Shown one piece after another: positions 35,123 through 43,328 of a stretch of 54,084 nucleotides of DNA. Source of the stretch: Candidatus Rifleibacteriota bacterium (GTDB lineage: Bacteria; Muiribacteriota; Ozemobacteria; Ozemobacterales; Ozemobacteraceae); NCBI GenBank assembly GCA_015233565.1, contig JADFXM010000048.1, positions 1 through 54,084 on the forward strand, given 5' to 3'. The translations under genes were made by a program, and so were the position numbers. Numbering within the stretch: position 1 is the stretch's first letter; every line of letters starts with the position of its first letter. The notes below the pieces were generated by a model. The model saw nothing but the letters and a program-made list of their open reading frames with translations, ran no database searches and was not told where the DNA came from.

Positions 35123-36028
35123 TTATTTTCCAGGTAATTGTAGCCCTTGAATTGACCTTGGATTTACATAAGCGCCATTTTTCTTGATACCCATGTGCAA
35201 ATGTGGGCCTGTGACGTGTGAGCCTGTAGTATCTGAAAGTGCGACTTGTTGTCCCATGTTCACTCGTTGTCCTTTGGTAACAGTTCCTCTTTGAAGGTGA
35301 CAATAAAATGATTCTAGGCCATTGTCATATTTGATTAATACGTAGTTTCCACCGGCTGCCTCGAATCCAACGTCCTCAACTACTCCGTCACCAAGTGCAT
35401 TTAATTTTGTGCCATTAGGAGTTGGGAGGTCAATTCCATAATGGAAAGTCGAGCCAAACATATTGCGCGGGCCGAATTCTGATGAAGCAGCACTTGGAAG
35501 AGGAGAGAACGGAGCTCCGCCAAATCTTCCATTTCCGGTTGTTACTGGAGTTGTGGAAAGTGAGTCTGTGTTGTGAGAATCTGTATTTCCGCTGTTGGCT
35601 GGTTGTTTAACCGGGACGGTTCCTGCTTTACAATCCGGGGTGTCAACATAATTCCTGTGGATAAACGCAGTTTGACCTTTATAAGTTATTTGGTACCAGT
35701 CACCCGAAGTGCCGATAATGGACACTTTGTCGCCATTGTGCAATGAACCAATGACGGTCCCCCAGGCGCCGGTTCGAACGTTAAGAGAAGTATTAACTTT
35801 GACGGTTCCTTCAATGGTTTTTCCACCATCACCTATTCCGGCTGTGGTTGCTTGAACCTGGTCGGCTGCTGGTGTGGAATTTGCAGTCCCAGGGTTCGTG
35901 CCGGGGTCATGATTGCTCAGAGTGGTATCCATGTCAAGCTTTTCTTCAGCAAACAAAGTTGGAATAAAGAAAAAGGCCAAAAAAATGAAAACGTAGCTAA
36001 CTATAATTCTAAATTTCGTTTTAATCAT
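35123..36028 (-). CDS. Secreted SH3b-M23 metallopeptidase, copy 1
   Basis: A 301-residue protein: signal peptide (about 1-27), a short acidic linker with NHDPGTNPG, a bacterial SH3 domain (about 74-130), a Ser/Thr/Asn-rich linker, and an M23 (LytM) peptidase domain (about 180-301). Zinc ligands look complete: His196 and Asp200 in FHYGID, and His278 in GPHLHMG, with His244 and His276 as catalytic histidines. It likely cuts peptidoglycan crossbridges. The ATG has AAGGAGG. It is paralogous to 37733-38662. Confidence 0.9.
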   Translation of the reverse strand: MIKTKFRIIVSYVFIFLAFFFIPTLFAEEKLDMDTTLSNHDPGTNPGTANSTPAADQVQATTAGIGDGGKTIEGTVKVNTSLNVRTGAWGTVIGSLHNGDKVSIIGTSGDWYQITYKGQTAFIHRNYVDTPDCKAGTVPVKQPANSGNTDSHNTDSLSTTPVTTGNGRFGGAPFSPLPSAASSEFGPRNMFGSTFHYGIDLPTPNGTKLNALGDGVVEDVGFEAAGGNYVLIKYDNGLESFYCHLQRGTVTKGQRVNMGQQVALSDTTGSHVTGPHLHMGIKKNGAYVNPRSIQGLQLPGK

Positions 36029-36100
36029 TTGGGGACCTCCTTGGAAAGCTTTTTCATAAATAGCTTACCATTCAAAAAAAAAAGGTTTCAAAAAAAATTA

Positions 36101-37174
36101 TTAAAATGAATAGGTGACTAATCCATATGAGGTCGAATCAACTGTAAATGTCATAATTTTTCCATCTCCGGTGACAACCATATGCCGAGGAAGGTCAGGG
36201 CTTATAACAGAGGGAGGAGTTAGAAAATTAAGTGTGGCAAGGGTTTGTCCTTCGGGGGAGAGCTTATAAAAACGGTTCAAATGTATTATTCCAGGGTCAT
36301 CACACGCGACCAATTCAATGTAGATATTTCCCTGTTGATCTGTTCCCAAAATTTCACGATTAACTATGTGGATATTTTTTTCAATTGGGAATTCAAGTGA
36401 GAAAGAAGCCATTGTTATTTCTTTCACTGGAGAAGCGTTAGTCGCTTTGTACAGAATTGCAATTTGATCATTATCACCCTTTATTCCATAAGGATTGCCG
36501 TTTGTGTCGCAATAAGTGGAAAGGTTATATTGATTGGTATACTGTTCAATTATTTCTCCGGCTGGATTGAAGCGGAGAACTCCGGTTAAAGCCGGGTTCT
36601 TTACGAGTACGTTTCCTTTGGGGTCTGTTCCAATGCTGAGGGAACTATTTAATCCCTCAATTTCAACGATAGTTTTTCCGTTGCTCGCAATTCTTTTCAC
36701 AAGGCCATCCAAGTCGGAATAGACGTAAAATTCATCTGGATGTACGACTGAAAAATCTTTTATCAAAATCTTGTTTTTTGAAGAACTTAGCTCCAGTGGA
36801 ATTTTTGAAACAAATTTACCTGCTGAGTTAAAAAGCTTCAAACTTGAATTCACGGAATCAAGAATCCAGACGCTTCCATCAGATTGGGGAAAAAAGGCAG
36901 AAGGAATTCCATTGGTAAAATGTTCGGGATCTTGGTCTGTTCCACCGACTTCTTGATCTTTGCTTCCAAATGGAATTTTCATGTAATCTTTCGGAAGTTG
37001 GGCTGAAGAAGCCAAAGTAGCTTCATACCTGACAAGATTTATTTCAGTGATCTGTACCTTCTCTTGCGAAGGCTCAGATGCGACTAAAAATACCGGGAAT
37101 GCTGTTGAAAAAAGAAAAAAAACAATAAAAACCGGAAACAATTTTTTTAATAGGTCATTTTTCGCTCTATTCAT
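36101..37174 (-). CDS. Secreted beta-propeller (NHL-like) protein, copy 2
   Basis: A 357-residue paralogue of 33830-34900 with a signal peptide (about 1-31) and the same blade pattern (QSDGSVWILDSVNSSLKLF, TDQQGNIYIELVACDD). Its ATG has GGAGG four bases upstream. A perfect 20-bp palindrome lies 55 bases upstream at 37229-37248. Seventy-two bases separate its stop from the next gene, M23 copy 1, so those two may share a transcript. The duplication together with the peptidase suggests the two proteins act as a pair. Confidence 0.8.
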   Translation of the reverse strand: MNRAKNDLLKKLFPVFIVFFLFSTAFPVFLVASEPSQEKVQITEINLVRYEATLASSAQLPKDYMKIPFGSKDQEVGGTDQDPEHFTNGIPSAFFPQSDGSVWILDSVNSSLKLFNSAGKFVSKIPLELSSSKNKILIKDFSVVHPDEFYVYSDLDGLVKRIASNGKTIVEIEGLNSSLSIGTDPKGNVLVKNPALTGVLRFNPAGEIIEQYTNQYNLSTYCDTNGNPYGIKGDNDQIAILYKATNASPVKEITMASFSLEFPIEKNIHIVNREILGTDQQGNIYIELVACDDPGIIHLNRFYKLSPEGQTLATLNFLTPPSVISPDLPRHMVVTGDGKIMTFTVDSTSYGLVTYSF

Positions 37175-37228
37175 TTTTCCTCCGGAAATTAATAAAATAA
37201 TTTTGAATTACATTGTTAGATGTGGTCA

Positions 37229-37248
37229 AATTGTGAATTCTCACAATT
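37229..37248. promoter_or_regulatory. Operator-like perfect palindrome
   Basis: AATTGTGA and TCACAATT flank ATTC, a perfect 8-bp inverted repeat. It lies 55 bases before the propeller copy 2 start, where a repressor or activator could bind. No equivalent precedes copy 1. The remainder of 37249-37732 holds no gene or clear structure. Confidence 0.4.
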
Positions 37249-37732
37249 AATGGACTTCGGCTTTAAGCTAATATTGAAATCGAAAACTCAAAATTGTAAT
37301 TGAGAAAGAAACAAAGCAATACCGCTCTTCACCCTTGCACTTTTCTCTTACATTCTTCCTCCCATATAAAATTGCTTCACTGGCAAGATTTCTGTATTAC
37401 TAATTTTTATATCATGAATCTATTACAAATTCAAATAATGGTCCCAAAAAAGGACAAATGGAGACTTTTCAAGAAAATTCGGTATTATTACCTTTGAAAT
37501 ATATGCTTACTTTGACTCTTTTCAGTTAATAGAAGGATTATTAGCCTGAGTGGGACGGAGTCGAAGTGATTAGAAAAAGGCTCCGCTTGCTCTGATAGGT
37601 GTGAAAAAATTGAATTTTGAAAATGAACTGCTTCCAAAGCCCACTAGAAAACAATTGTGGTAATTTTCACCCGTAAATTTTTAATTTTTCACATCTTGTC
37701 TGGAATTAATCTTAAAATTCTTTTTTTCCAAA

Positions 37733-38662
37733 TTACCTTCCTGGCAATTCAAGCCCTTGAATTGACCTTGGATTAACATAAGTACCATTTCTTTTTATCC
37801 CCAAATGTAAATGGGGTCCGGTGATATGTGTTCCTGTCGTATCTGACAAAGCAACCGCCTGTCCGATAGTGACTCTCTGACCATTAGAAACAAGGGATCT
37901 TTGAAGGTGGCAAAATGTTGATTCCAAACCATTGTCATATCTGATTTTCAGGAAATTTCCACCTGCAGATTCGTGGCCCACTGCGATAACAATTCCATCG
38001 CCGAGGGAATTCAATCTAGTACCATTAGGCATGGGAAGATCAATTCCGTAATGGAACTTCGAACCAAACATTTTTCTTGGGCCAAATTCCGATGATGCGC
38101 GAGTGGGTTTTGGAGAACTAGGTGATCCGCCAAATCTTCCTCGGCCTGGTGCGACGGTCTTGGGGACAGTTACTCCAGTGTTATGTGAATCCGGGTTATT
38201 TCCGTTGGAAACGGCTTTTTTTACGGGTACACGTCCCGCCGGACTATCAGCTGTTGAAATGTAGTCCCTATGTACATAGGCGGTTTGCCCATTGTATTCA
38301 ATTTGATACCAATCCCCGGATGTGCCTACAATGTTTACTTTGGCTCCGTTTGATAACGATCCGATGATGGTTCCCCAGGCAGAGGATCTGACATTTAAAG
38401 TTGATGTAACCTTTACGGTACCTTGAATAGTTCTTCCATTGTTTCCCATTCCAAAACTTGTGGCTTGAGCCTGATCGCCGATTGGAACCCCCCCCCCGTT
38501 GGAAATCCCAGTGCTGGTTCCGCCTGGATTGGCACCTGGGTCATGAGAAGTTAGAGTATTTTCAAGGTCTACTTTATCGTCAGCATAAGAACTTACGACA
38601 AAGAAAAAAGTGAGAAAAATAATAATGCAACTGGTAAAACTTCTAAATTTCTTTGTATTCAT
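37733..38662 (-). CDS. Secreted SH3b-M23 metallopeptidase, copy 2
   Basis: A 309-residue paralogue of the peptidase at 35123-36028: signal peptide (about 1-27), acidic linker with SHDPGANPG, SH3b (about 84-138) and M23 domain with His204 and Asp208 (FHYGID), His252, His284 and His286 (GPHLHLG). All zinc and catalytic residues are present. A run of ten G in the coding strand (38488-38497) encodes part of SNGGGVP in the linker; copy 1 lacks it. A length change there would shift the frame before the catalytic domain. The ATG has GGGAG upstream. Confidence 0.9.
   Translation of the reverse strand: MNTKKFRSFTSCIIIFLTFFFVVSSYADDKVDLENTLTSHDPGANPGGTSTGISNGGGVPIGDQAQATSFGMGNNGRTIQGTVKVTSTLNVRSSAWGTIIGSLSNGAKVNIVGTSGDWYQIEYNGQTAYVHRDYISTADSPAGRVPVKKAVSNGNNPDSHNTGVTVPKTVAPGRGRFGGSPSSPKPTRASSEFGPRKMFGSKFHYGIDLPMPNGTRLNSLGDGIVIAVGHESAGGNFLKIRYDNGLESTFCHLQRSLVSNGQRVTIGQAVALSDTTGTHITGPHLHLGIKRNGTYVNPRSIQGLELPGR
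38488..38497 (-). repeat. Ten-base G tract inside the M23 copy 2 gene
   Basis: Ten consecutive C on plus (G on the coding strand) lie near codons 56-59. Such a run is rare in an AT-rich genome. In other bacteria similar tracts cause phase variation by slippage. Confidence 0.6.
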
Positions 38663-38937
38663 AAATAATCTCCCTAAAACATGGAATCCTTACATATCTT
38701 AACATAACTTACCATTTTGCCAACCTAGGTTTCAAAAATATTTTCCATCATTTTAACAGTTAGAAGCGATTTTTTTTTAAATTAAAATTTGTTCCAGTTG
38801 GACTTTTTTAAGTTTTTTTCTAATTATGCATGAATTTTTCATGTTTTATTGATTCTGAAGATCTGGTTTAAAAATCTCAAAACAACGTTCCAAAACATTT
38901 TTTTTTAAATCTCAGACATAAATAATGAAATAAATTC

Positions 38938-38966
38938 TTGACCTTTCTGAATAGAGTGTGTATCAA
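38938..38966 (+). promoter_or_regulatory. Likely promoter of the UDP-sugar enzyme gene
   Basis: TTGACC (38938-38943), 17 bases, TATCAA (38961-38966). The ATG follows 30 bases later. The rest of 38663-38937 is AT-rich with nothing recognised. Confidence 0.55.
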
Positions 38967-38996
38967 TAAAAAACATATTTCTTTCTGGAGGCGTTC

Positions 38997-39932
38997 ATGC
39001 GGATCATTGTAACAGGTGGAGCTGGCTTTATCGGATCTCATCTTACTGACAAATTGGTTGAGGCCGGGAACCAGGTCATTGTTGTTGATAATTTTATTAC
39101 CGGCAGCCGCGAAAATTTGAAAAAACATTTGAAGAATGAAAAAGTAACCATAGTTGAACACGACATATCCAAACCAATCTATTTCGGAGAAAAGATTGAT
39201 CGTATTTATCATCTTGCCTCACCTGCAAGTCCCATTGATTACCAGAAACATCCGATTCCGACTTTGAAGGTTGGCGCATTGGGAACGCATACTGCTCTTG
39301 GAATTGCAAAAACGCATAAGGCTAGAATTCTTTTGTCATCAACTTCTGAAGTTTATGGCGACCCTGAGGAGCATCCTCAAAAGGAAACCTATTGGGGACA
39401 CGTCAATCCAATCGGGGAGAGAAGTTGTTACGATGAAGCCAAACGGTTTGCTGAATCTATAATGATGGCTTATCACCGATTCCATGGGGTAGACACAAGA
39501 ATCTCCAGAATTTTCAATACCTACGGCCCAAGAATGAGACTGGACGACGGAAGAGTTGTCCCTGCATTTATTTCCCAACTTTTGAAAAATGAAGATTTAT
39601 CTATTTTCGGTGATGGTTCTCAAACCCGGTCCTTCTGTTTTGTTTCAGATTTAGTAAATGGTTTGATTGCTCTAATGGAAAAAGGAGATAATTTCCCGAT
39701 AAACCTTGGAAATCCTCAGGAAATTACAATTTTGGAATTTGCGAACAGGATTGCTGAAATTTTTGGAAAACCAGGTAAAATCAAATACTTTCCACTTCCA
39801 GCTGATGATCCGAAAAGACGAAAGCCAGACATTTCAAGAGCCAGGCAAATTCTAGGATGGGAGCCTTGTGTTCCCCTTAAAGATGGATTAGAACAAACCA
39901 TTGCTTGGGCTAAATCTCTTGGAGTGTGCTAA
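38997..39932 (+). CDS. UDP-glucuronate decarboxylase-like NAD-dependent sugar epimerase
   Basis: A 311-residue extended-SDR enzyme. NAD-binding GGAGFIG is at 7-13, the catalytic Tyr145-x3-Lys149 in SCYDEAKR, and SSTSEVYGDPEEHPQ plus NTYGPRM are typical of UDP-xylose synthase (UXS). The reaction would turn UDP-glucuronate to UDP-xylose for surface glycans; a dTDP-glucose dehydratase is a less likely alternative. The start has GGAGG. It is the first gene of a plus-strand run and lies three bases before hpt. Confidence 0.92.
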   Translation: MRIIVTGGAGFIGSHLTDKLVEAGNQVIVVDNFITGSRENLKKHLKNEKVTIVEHDISKPIYFGEKIDRIYHLASPASPIDYQKHPIPTLKVGALGTHTALGIAKTHKARILLSSTSEVYGDPEEHPQKETYWGHVNPIGERSCYDEAKRFAESIMMAYHRFHGVDTRISRIFNTYGPRMRLDDGRVVPAFISQLLKNEDLSIFGDGSQTRSFCFVSDLVNGLIALMEKGDNFPINLGNPQEITILEFANRIAEIFGKPGKIKYFPLPADDPKRRKPDISRARQILGWEPCVPLKDGLEQTIAWAKSLGVC

Positions 39933-39935
39933 ACA

Positions 39936-40493
39936 ATGAATTCAGACATTTCGCGAATTCTTATTTCCAATGATCTGATCAAAGAGCGGATAAAACAACT
40001 TGCTGAACAGATCACAAAAGACTTTCTGGGTCAGGAATTGGTAATAGTTTGCATTCTTAAGGGGGCATTCATTTTTGCGGCTGATCTTTGTAGAGAAATA
40101 AATCTTCCGGTTAATCTGGAATTTATGTCAATAAGTTCATACGGAAATGCAACCGTAAGTTCTGGAGTAGTAAGAATTATCAAGGACTTGAACGAGAGCA
40201 TTGAAGGAAAAAATGTTCTGATCGTGGAGGACATAATCGACACGGGATTAACGGTTTCCTATCTGGCATCACTTCTTTCTCAAAGAGCTCCTAAATCTTT
40301 AAAAATTTGTTCGCTTTGCAATAAACCTCAGTGCCATAAAACTTTGGTAAAGATTGATTATTGCGGATTTGAGCTTCCTAGTGAGTTTGTTGTGGGATAT
40401 GGTTTGGATTTCAGAGATTTTTATCGGAATTTACCTTATATCGGGGTATTGAAAGCCGAAATTTACACTCGATATTTGGATTCTAACGGTTGA
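39936..40493 (+). CDS. hpt: Hypoxanthine phosphoribosyltransferase
   Basis: A 185-residue type-I PRTase. The PRPP loop VLIVEDIIDTGLT is at 94-106 and the flexible-loop SSYG at 67-70. It salvages hypoxanthine or guanine to IMP or GMP. The length is normal. It follows the sugar enzyme after three bases and precedes the MBL hydrolase by 19 bases, so the three are probably on one transcript. Confidence 0.94.
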   Translation: MNSDISRILISNDLIKERIKQLAEQITKDFLGQELVIVCILKGAFIFAADLCREINLPVNLEFMSISSYGNATVSSGVVRIIKDLNESIEGKNVLIVEDIIDTGLTVSYLASLLSQRAPKSLKICSLCNKPQCHKTLVKIDYCGFELPSEFVVGYGLDFRDFYRNLPYIGVLKAEIYTRYLDSNG

Positions 40494-40512
40494 TTTACGA
40501 AGGGATAAAAGG

Positions 40513-41181
40513 ATGTTGCCGCCAATAGCAGAATTTCGATTTGGAGATTTGATTTTAGTAAGGTATATTCTGGGCCCGATGAGCGTAAACACCTATCTTA
40601 TTTTTGACAAGAATAAGAAAGAGGGAATATTAGTGGACCCAGCATGGAAAGAGGATTCTTTAATCGACCGAATCAATGACGAAAAAATTTCCCTTCCCCG
40701 TGTTTTTCTTACGCATGGACACGTTGATCACATAATGGCATTGGGATACTTCAAAGAGAAATACAATGCAAAAGTTTTTATTTCAAAGGAAGATTCCAAA
40801 ATGCTTGTAGAACCGTCTAAAAATTTATCAGAATTTCTCGGGGAGCCCATTTCATTCGAACCTGCGGATGAATACATCAAGGATGGGGAAGAATATTTAG
40901 TAGGAAGTTTTAAATTCAAAACTTCATTGATTCCTGGCCATACTTCAGGTGGGATGGCTTTTGATTTTAAAGCTTTTGTACTTACCGGGGATACACTATT
41001 TGCTGGGGGAGTCGGGAGGTCAGATTTTCCCGGTGGAGACCATGCCATATTGATCGAAAAAATCTGGGAAAAATTAATGCTTTTGCCCTCGGATGAGCCT
41101 GTTTTCCCAGGCCACGGCCCAGAAAGCACCGTAGGAAGGGAAAAGAATTCCAACCCGTTTTTTTGTTTTCATAAAATTTGA
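40513..41181 (+). CDS. Metallo-beta-lactamase-fold hydrolase (glyoxalase II-like)
   Basis: A 222-residue MBL-fold enzyme. Metal-binding THGHVDH (67-73), His143 in PGHTSGG, Asp160 in LTGDTLFAGG and His201 in FPGHGPES are all present. The set fits the glyoxalase II-like subgroup that hydrolyses thioesters. The substrate is unknown. The ATG has GGGAT and AGG upstream. The following acyl-CoA dehydrogenase gene starts 84 bases later. Confidence 0.9.
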   Translation: MLPPIAEFRFGDLILVRYILGPMSVNTYLIFDKNKKEGILVDPAWKEDSLIDRINDEKISLPRVFLTHGHVDHIMALGYFKEKYNAKVFISKEDSKMLVEPSKNLSEFLGEPISFEPADEYIKDGEEYLVGSFKFKTSLIPGHTSGGMAFDFKAFVLTGDTLFAGGVGRSDFPGGDHAILIEKIWEKLMLLPSDEPVFPGHGPESTVGREKNSNPFFCFHKI

Positions 41182-41265
41182 CACTGTGATTTGAGAGTGC
41201 TAAGATAATGCGTATTTTTGCCTTCTCTTCCCATTCTAATTCTAATTTGGAAAGGAAAACGAATC

Positions 41266-42396
41266 TTGAATCTTGAATTTGAAGAAAGAGACACAGAATT
41301 GCTTGAATTTTGGCAGAAAATTGTAAAGAATGAGATTCAGAGCCTTGCTATAGAAATAGATAAGGTTGGAGTAATTTCTGAAAGCGTACTTTCAATATTA
41401 AGAAAGGCGGAGTTATTGAAGCCATTTCTTCCAAAAGAGTTAGGTGGTGAAGGAAAAGGTTTATTTTCCTTAACTTTAATGCTGGAAGAATTTGGAAAAG
41501 TTTCTCCATCCCTTGCCTTTTTTATCGAAAACCAGGTAATTCTTGGAATTAGGGCTACTCACAAGCATTCCAACCATCCAGAAAAAGATAAAATGGTGAT
41601 TGAAGCTTCGGAATTTAAATTTATCGTCGCGCTTGCAGCAACAGAAGTAAGTGCTGGTGCGGATTTAAGTCTGATTGAATCCAAATCCACACTGGAAAAT
41701 GAAAAGGTAAAAATTTCCGGTGAGAAATCTTTTGTTAATTGGGCTTCGAAATCGGATGGAATTTTAACTTTGACAAAAAATACTGAGGGTGAAATAAACA
41801 ATGTTTCACTGACATTTGTACCAATAAATTCCCCTGGGGTTCAAATTTTCCAACCTATTTCAACAATGGGTATGCGAGGGCTTGAGCCTTCACCCGTTTG
41901 CTTAACTGACACCACCATCGGAAAAGAATGGTTATTTGGTGTTTACGGCTATGGGATGGATATTTTTAACCGAATTATGAAAGAATTGCGCATTGGAACG
42001 GCAGCTATCTCCGTTGGAATAGCTCAGGGAGCCTTCAACGAATCTTCCCAGTTTGCCAAAACCAGAAAGCAATTCGGAAAACCCGTAGGATCCTTCCAAA
42101 GTCTTCAATGGCGGTTTTCGGATGCTGCCATGAAAATTGATGCCTCCCGGCTTCACGTTTGGAGAGCTGCCCAGGAAGCCTCTGAAAAAACATTTTTCGG
42201 AACAAATTCAGCACTCGCGAAGCTCTATGCAACTGAGTCCGCTTGCTGGGTAACTGACTTTTCAGCGCATGTGATGGGTAGCAAAGGATATGTTCAAGGC
42301 GGATTAAGCGAGCGTCTTCTTAGAGATGCCCGATTTTTGAGAATTTGCCATGGTTCCTCAGAAATTTTGAAGAACCTTATAGCTGAAAGTCTTTAA
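41266..42396 (+). CDS. Acyl-CoA dehydrogenase-like protein with altered catalytic site
   Basis: A 376-residue protein of the acyl-CoA dehydrogenase family: N-terminal helices, LAATEVSAGADLS in the FAD/substrate region, TRKQFGKPVGSFQ and a C-terminal helical domain. The usual catalytic Glu motif (YEGTSEIQ) reads CHGSSEIL, so His362 stands where Glu is expected. The alternative Glu site used by isovaleryl-CoA enzymes is one residue out of register (KELRIG). TTG 41266 is chosen because GGAAAGG lies upstream and the length then fits the family. It is 24 bases before etfB. It may have another reaction or be a regulatory partner. Confidence 0.85.
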   Translation: MNLEFEERDTELLEFWQKIVKNEIQSLAIEIDKVGVISESVLSILRKAELLKPFLPKELGGEGKGLFSLTLMLEEFGKVSPSLAFFIENQVILGIRATHKHSNHPEKDKMVIEASEFKFIVALAATEVSAGADLSLIESKSTLENEKVKISGEKSFVNWASKSDGILTLTKNTEGEINNVSLTFVPINSPGVQIFQPISTMGMRGLEPSPVCLTDTTIGKEWLFGVYGYGMDIFNRIMKELRIGTAAISVGIAQGAFNESSQFAKTRKQFGKPVGSFQSLQWRFSDAAMKIDASRLHVWRAAQEASEKTFFGTNSALAKLYATESACWVTDFSAHVMGSKGYVQGGLSERLLRDARFLRICHGSSEILKNLIAESL

Positions 42397-42420
42397 AAAT
42401 TTTTTATGCCAGGTAAAAAC

Positions 42421-43209
42421 ATGGAAATTATTGTTACGGTTAAACAAGTTCCTGATACCAACGATGTTAAGATTGACCCTACCACTGGAACTCTAATTCG
42501 CGAAGGCGTTCCAAGTATCGTGAATCCCGAGGACAGGCATGCCGTGGAATTAGCTCTCGGAATCAGAGAAAAATATGGTGATGCAAAGATTACCGTAATT
42601 TCAATGGGACCTCCCCAGGCAGAGGTGGCGCTAAGAGAAGTTTTGGCGATGGGAGCTGACGAAGCCATTCTTCTTTCTGATAGAGCGTTTGCCGGTTCTG
42701 ATACTCTTGCAACTGCTTGCGCAATCTATTATGCCATAAAAAAAATTGGAAAATTCGATCTGATTATCTGTGGGAGACAAGCGATAGATGGTGATACAGC
42801 CCAAGTTGGGCCCCAATTAGCCGAGTTCCTTGGAATTCCCCAATTTACTTATGTCATTGATGCTGAAATTAAGGACGGAAGAATTTTAACTACTAGGCAA
42901 CTGGAAAATGGGTCCCAACGTTTGGAGACCAAACTTCCAGTTTTATTGACTTGTGTAAAAGAAGCTAATATTCCTCGAATTCCCACTCTGAAAGGATGTA
43001 TTTCCGCTTATCGTCAGAAGCAAGTAAAAGTTTGGAATGCTGAAGGAGTTGGAGCCCCAATTTCCTCAATAGGCCTCAAAGGCTCTCCAACTCAAGTTAG
43101 ACGCACTTTTCAACCCCCTGCTCGTGGAGAAGGAATAGTTTTTAATGGTGATCTCACAGCAAATGTCCAAGGTTTGATAGAGAAATTACGGGAAAAGTGT
43201 TACCTTTGA
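42421..43209 (+). CDS. etfB: Electron-transfer flavoprotein beta subunit
   Basis: A 262-residue EtfB: VTVKQVPDTNDVKID at the start, GADEAILLSDRAFAGSDTLA, and GRQAIDGDTAQVGPQLAEFLG, a form I associate with the bifurcating Etf group. ATG 42421 is chosen over an in-frame ATG at 42406, because the family starts at MEIIVTVKQVP and AGGT lies ten bases upstream. With the ferredoxin-fused EtfA it would pass electrons from NADH to both ferredoxin and an acyl-CoA dehydrogenase. Confidence 0.94.
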   Translation: MEIIVTVKQVPDTNDVKIDPTTGTLIREGVPSIVNPEDRHAVELALGIREKYGDAKITVISMGPPQAEVALREVLAMGADEAILLSDRAFAGSDTLATACAIYYAIKKIGKFDLIICGRQAIDGDTAQVGPQLAEFLGIPQFTYVIDAEIKDGRILTTRQLENGSQRLETKLPVLLTCVKEANIPRIPTLKGCISAYRQKQVKVWNAEGVGAPISSIGLKGSPTQVRRTFQPPARGEGIVFNGDLTANVQGLIEKLREKCYL

Positions 43210-43328
43210 TCAAAACATTTCTTGATCGAATCATGTTCCCAGTTTGTTCTACCTTAATTTTGCTTGGACTTATCGGGTAGCTGAGAAGTATTGATTTTAG
43301 AGCCGATCATTGTTTTTCAGGAGTTAGC

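Noticed and set aside
37229..37248. Resemblance of the palindrome to the lac operator
   Set aside because: Only the half-site AATTGTGA is shared; spacing and context differ and no LacI relative is present.
37300..37497. 65-residue plus-strand frame in a gene-free stretch
   Set aside because: No ribosome site, composition typical of random AT-rich sequence and no neighbour on the same strand.
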